Made by a program: the position numbers and the translations under genes. A stretch of 5,876 bases of DNA from Burkholderiales bacterium. Lineage in GTDB: Bacteria; Pseudomonadota; Gammaproteobacteria; Burkholderiales; SG8-39. This document shows, piece after piece, positions 4,828 to 5,876 of the stretch. Each line of letters begins with the position of its first letter. The first letter of the stretch is position 1. Location: the NCBI GenBank assembly GCA_017880745.1, contig JADGRR010000223.1:1-5876 (forward strand). Reading direction: 5' to 3'. The notes beneath the pieces were generated by a model. That model did no database searches. It was not told where the DNA came from and saw only the letters and a program-made list of their open reading frames with translations.

Positions 4828-5876
4828 GCGCGAGCCTGCTGGTGGAGCTGTTCACCGAGGAGCTGCCGCCGAAAGCGCTGAAGCAGCTGGGCGAGGCGTT
4901 CGGTCACCGCCTGCAGGATGGACTGATCCGGGCGCAGCTGAAGGACAGCGCAGCAGGCGATACCCGGATTTTCGCCACTCCGCGCAGGTTGGCCGTGCTG
5001 ATCGAGGACGTGCGGCCAAAGGCCGCGGACCGATCCGAGTCGAAGAAGCTGATGCCGGCCAAAGTCGCTTTCGGCGCAGACGGCAAGCCGAGCGCAGCAC
5101 TCGCAAAACGCCTGGAAAAAGAGGGCGCCGCGGCGGATCAGCTCGAGCGCAGAATCGAAGGCGATGCTGAATATGCGTTCCTCAAGCAGACGATTCCTGG
5201 GCTCACGCTCGCTGCCGGCCTGCAACTCGCGTTGCAGGAGGCGATAGCAAAGCTGCCGATTCCGAAAGTGATGAGCTACCAGCTCGCCGACGGCGCGACC
5301 ACGGTGCAGTTCGTGCGTCCGGCGCATGGCCTGGTCGCGCTCTACGGCGGCGAGATCGTCGACGTTTCCGTTCTCGGACTCAAAGCGGGCCGCGTCACCC
5401 ACGGGCATCGCTTCCAGGGCGTCAGAGACATCCCCCTCGCGAGCGCCGATGCCTATGAGGAGGCGCTCGCTGCGCACGGACAGGTCATCGCTTCGTTTGA
5501 TGCGCGCCGCGACGAAATTGCGGCACAATTGAGCCGGAAGGCCACCGAACTCGGCGCTTCGCTCGGTCCGGAAAAGGATGTCGCCCCGCTGCTGGATGAA
5601 GTGACCGCCCTGGTCGAGCAGCCTAGCGTCTATATCGGCGAGTTCGCGCACGACTTCCTCACCGTGCCGCAGGAATGCCTGATCCTCACCATGCGGCAGA
5701 ACCAGAAATACTTCCCGCTGTTCGACGCCGCCGGGAAGCTGACCAACAAATTCCTCATCGTCAGCAACATGCGCCTCGCCGACCCGAAGAACATCGTCGA
5801 GGGCAACCAGCGCGTCGTCGGGCCACGCCTGGAGGATGCCCGCTTTTTCTACAATCAGGACCGCAAACAGCGGCTG
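4824..5876 (+). CDS. glyS: Glycine--tRNA ligase beta subunit, N-terminal half
   Basis: The first 351 residues of the beta subunit, which binds tRNA-Gly and completes the alpha2beta2 enzyme; the gene runs off the right edge (E. coli GlyS is about 689 residues). The sequence opens MSASLLVELFTEELPPKALKQLG, then ATPRRLAVLIEDV (51-63), IPKVMSYQLADGATTVQFVRPAHGLVALYGG (146-176), LGLKAGRVTHGHRFQG (184-199), LTMRQNQKYFPLFD (288-301), and GNQRVVGPRLEDARFFYNQDRK (328-349), all beta-subunit hallmarks. The KVMSYQLADG and THGHRF forms look betaproteobacterial. The ATG at 4824 overlaps the glyQ TGA; a modest GGGAAA lies at 4814-4819. No frame break is seen. Confidence 0.96.
   Translation, partial: MSASLLVELFTEELPPKALKQLGEAFGHRLQDGLIRAQLKDSAAGDTRIFATPRRLAVLIEDVRPKAADRSESKKLMPAKVAFGADGKPSAALAKRLEKEGAAADQLERRIEGDAEYAFLKQTIPGLTLAAGLQLALQEAIAKLPIPKVMSYQLADGATTVQFVRPAHGLVALYGGEIVDVSVLGLKAGRVTHGHRFQGVRDIPLASADAYEEALAAHGQVIASFDARRDEIAAQLSRKATELGASLGPEKDVAPLLDEVTALVEQPSVYIGEFAHDFLTVPQECLILTMRQNQKYFPLFDAAGKLTNKFLIVSNMRLADPKNIVEGNQRVVGPRLEDARFFYNQDRKQRL

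Noticed and set aside
5220..5237. CTGCAAC-TCGC-GTTGCAG hairpin inside glyS
   Set aside because: Seven-bp arms around a conserved LQLALQE helix can arise from codon use; no T-run and no sign of function.
3949..5651. Long antisense frames opposite glyQ and glyS (286 and 328 residues)
   Set aside because: They mirror well-conserved synthetase genes, lack ribosome sites and show no family resemblance.

Overview
The window looks like chromosomal DNA from a GC-rich proteobacterium, most likely a betaproteobacterium. The main clue is the glyS product: it has a KVMSYQLADG stretch and a GLKAGRVTHGHRF stretch where the E. coli protein, as I remember it, has MRWG-type and RGHRF-type sequence. The split glyQ/glyS glycyl-tRNA synthetase and the GC-rich third codon positions agree with this. 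The lineage is inferred from protein style and not from a search. I see no RNA gene, insertion sequence, CRISPR array, phage gene or recognisable defence system.

Layout, left to right. Positions 1-811 (minus strand) hold an NfeD-family membrane protein (383-811) followed downstream by an SPFH/stomatin-type protein that runs off the left edge (1-307). This is the classic NfeD-slipin membrane pair. Positions 812-957 are a divergent promoter region with a dyad that fits a LysR-type T-N11-A box. Positions 958-2055 (plus) encode a bicupin gentisate 1,2-dioxygenase-type ring-cleavage enzyme with all three iron-binding histidines. After a 99-bp gap with a perfect TATAAT, 2155-3210 (plus) encodes a six-helix membrane diguanylate cyclase with intact GGDEF and RxxD sites. 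Convergent with it, 3255-3728 (minus) encodes a DUF1857/AtaL-like SRPBCC protein whose coding sequence contains a 31-bp palindrome. A second divergent intergenic region (3729-3885) leads to glyQ (3886-4827) and glyS (4824 to the right edge), which overlap by ATGA and form the two-subunit glycyl-tRNA synthetase.

The window therefore joins several small, functionally unrelated transcription units: membrane quality control (NfeD/slipin), aromatic ring cleavage, c-di-GMP signalling, an uncharacterised lipid- or ligand-binding-type fold, and an essential translation operon. The dioxygenase has no other gentisate-pathway gene beside it here. The least explained signals are not proteins but DNA symmetry elements: the intragenic palindrome at 3450-3480, related TTCCG/CGGAA dyads on both sides of the dioxygenase gene, a dyad framing the -10 box of the cyclase gene, an inverted repeat framing the probable glyQ -10, and a possibly leaderless GTG start for the DUF1857 gene.
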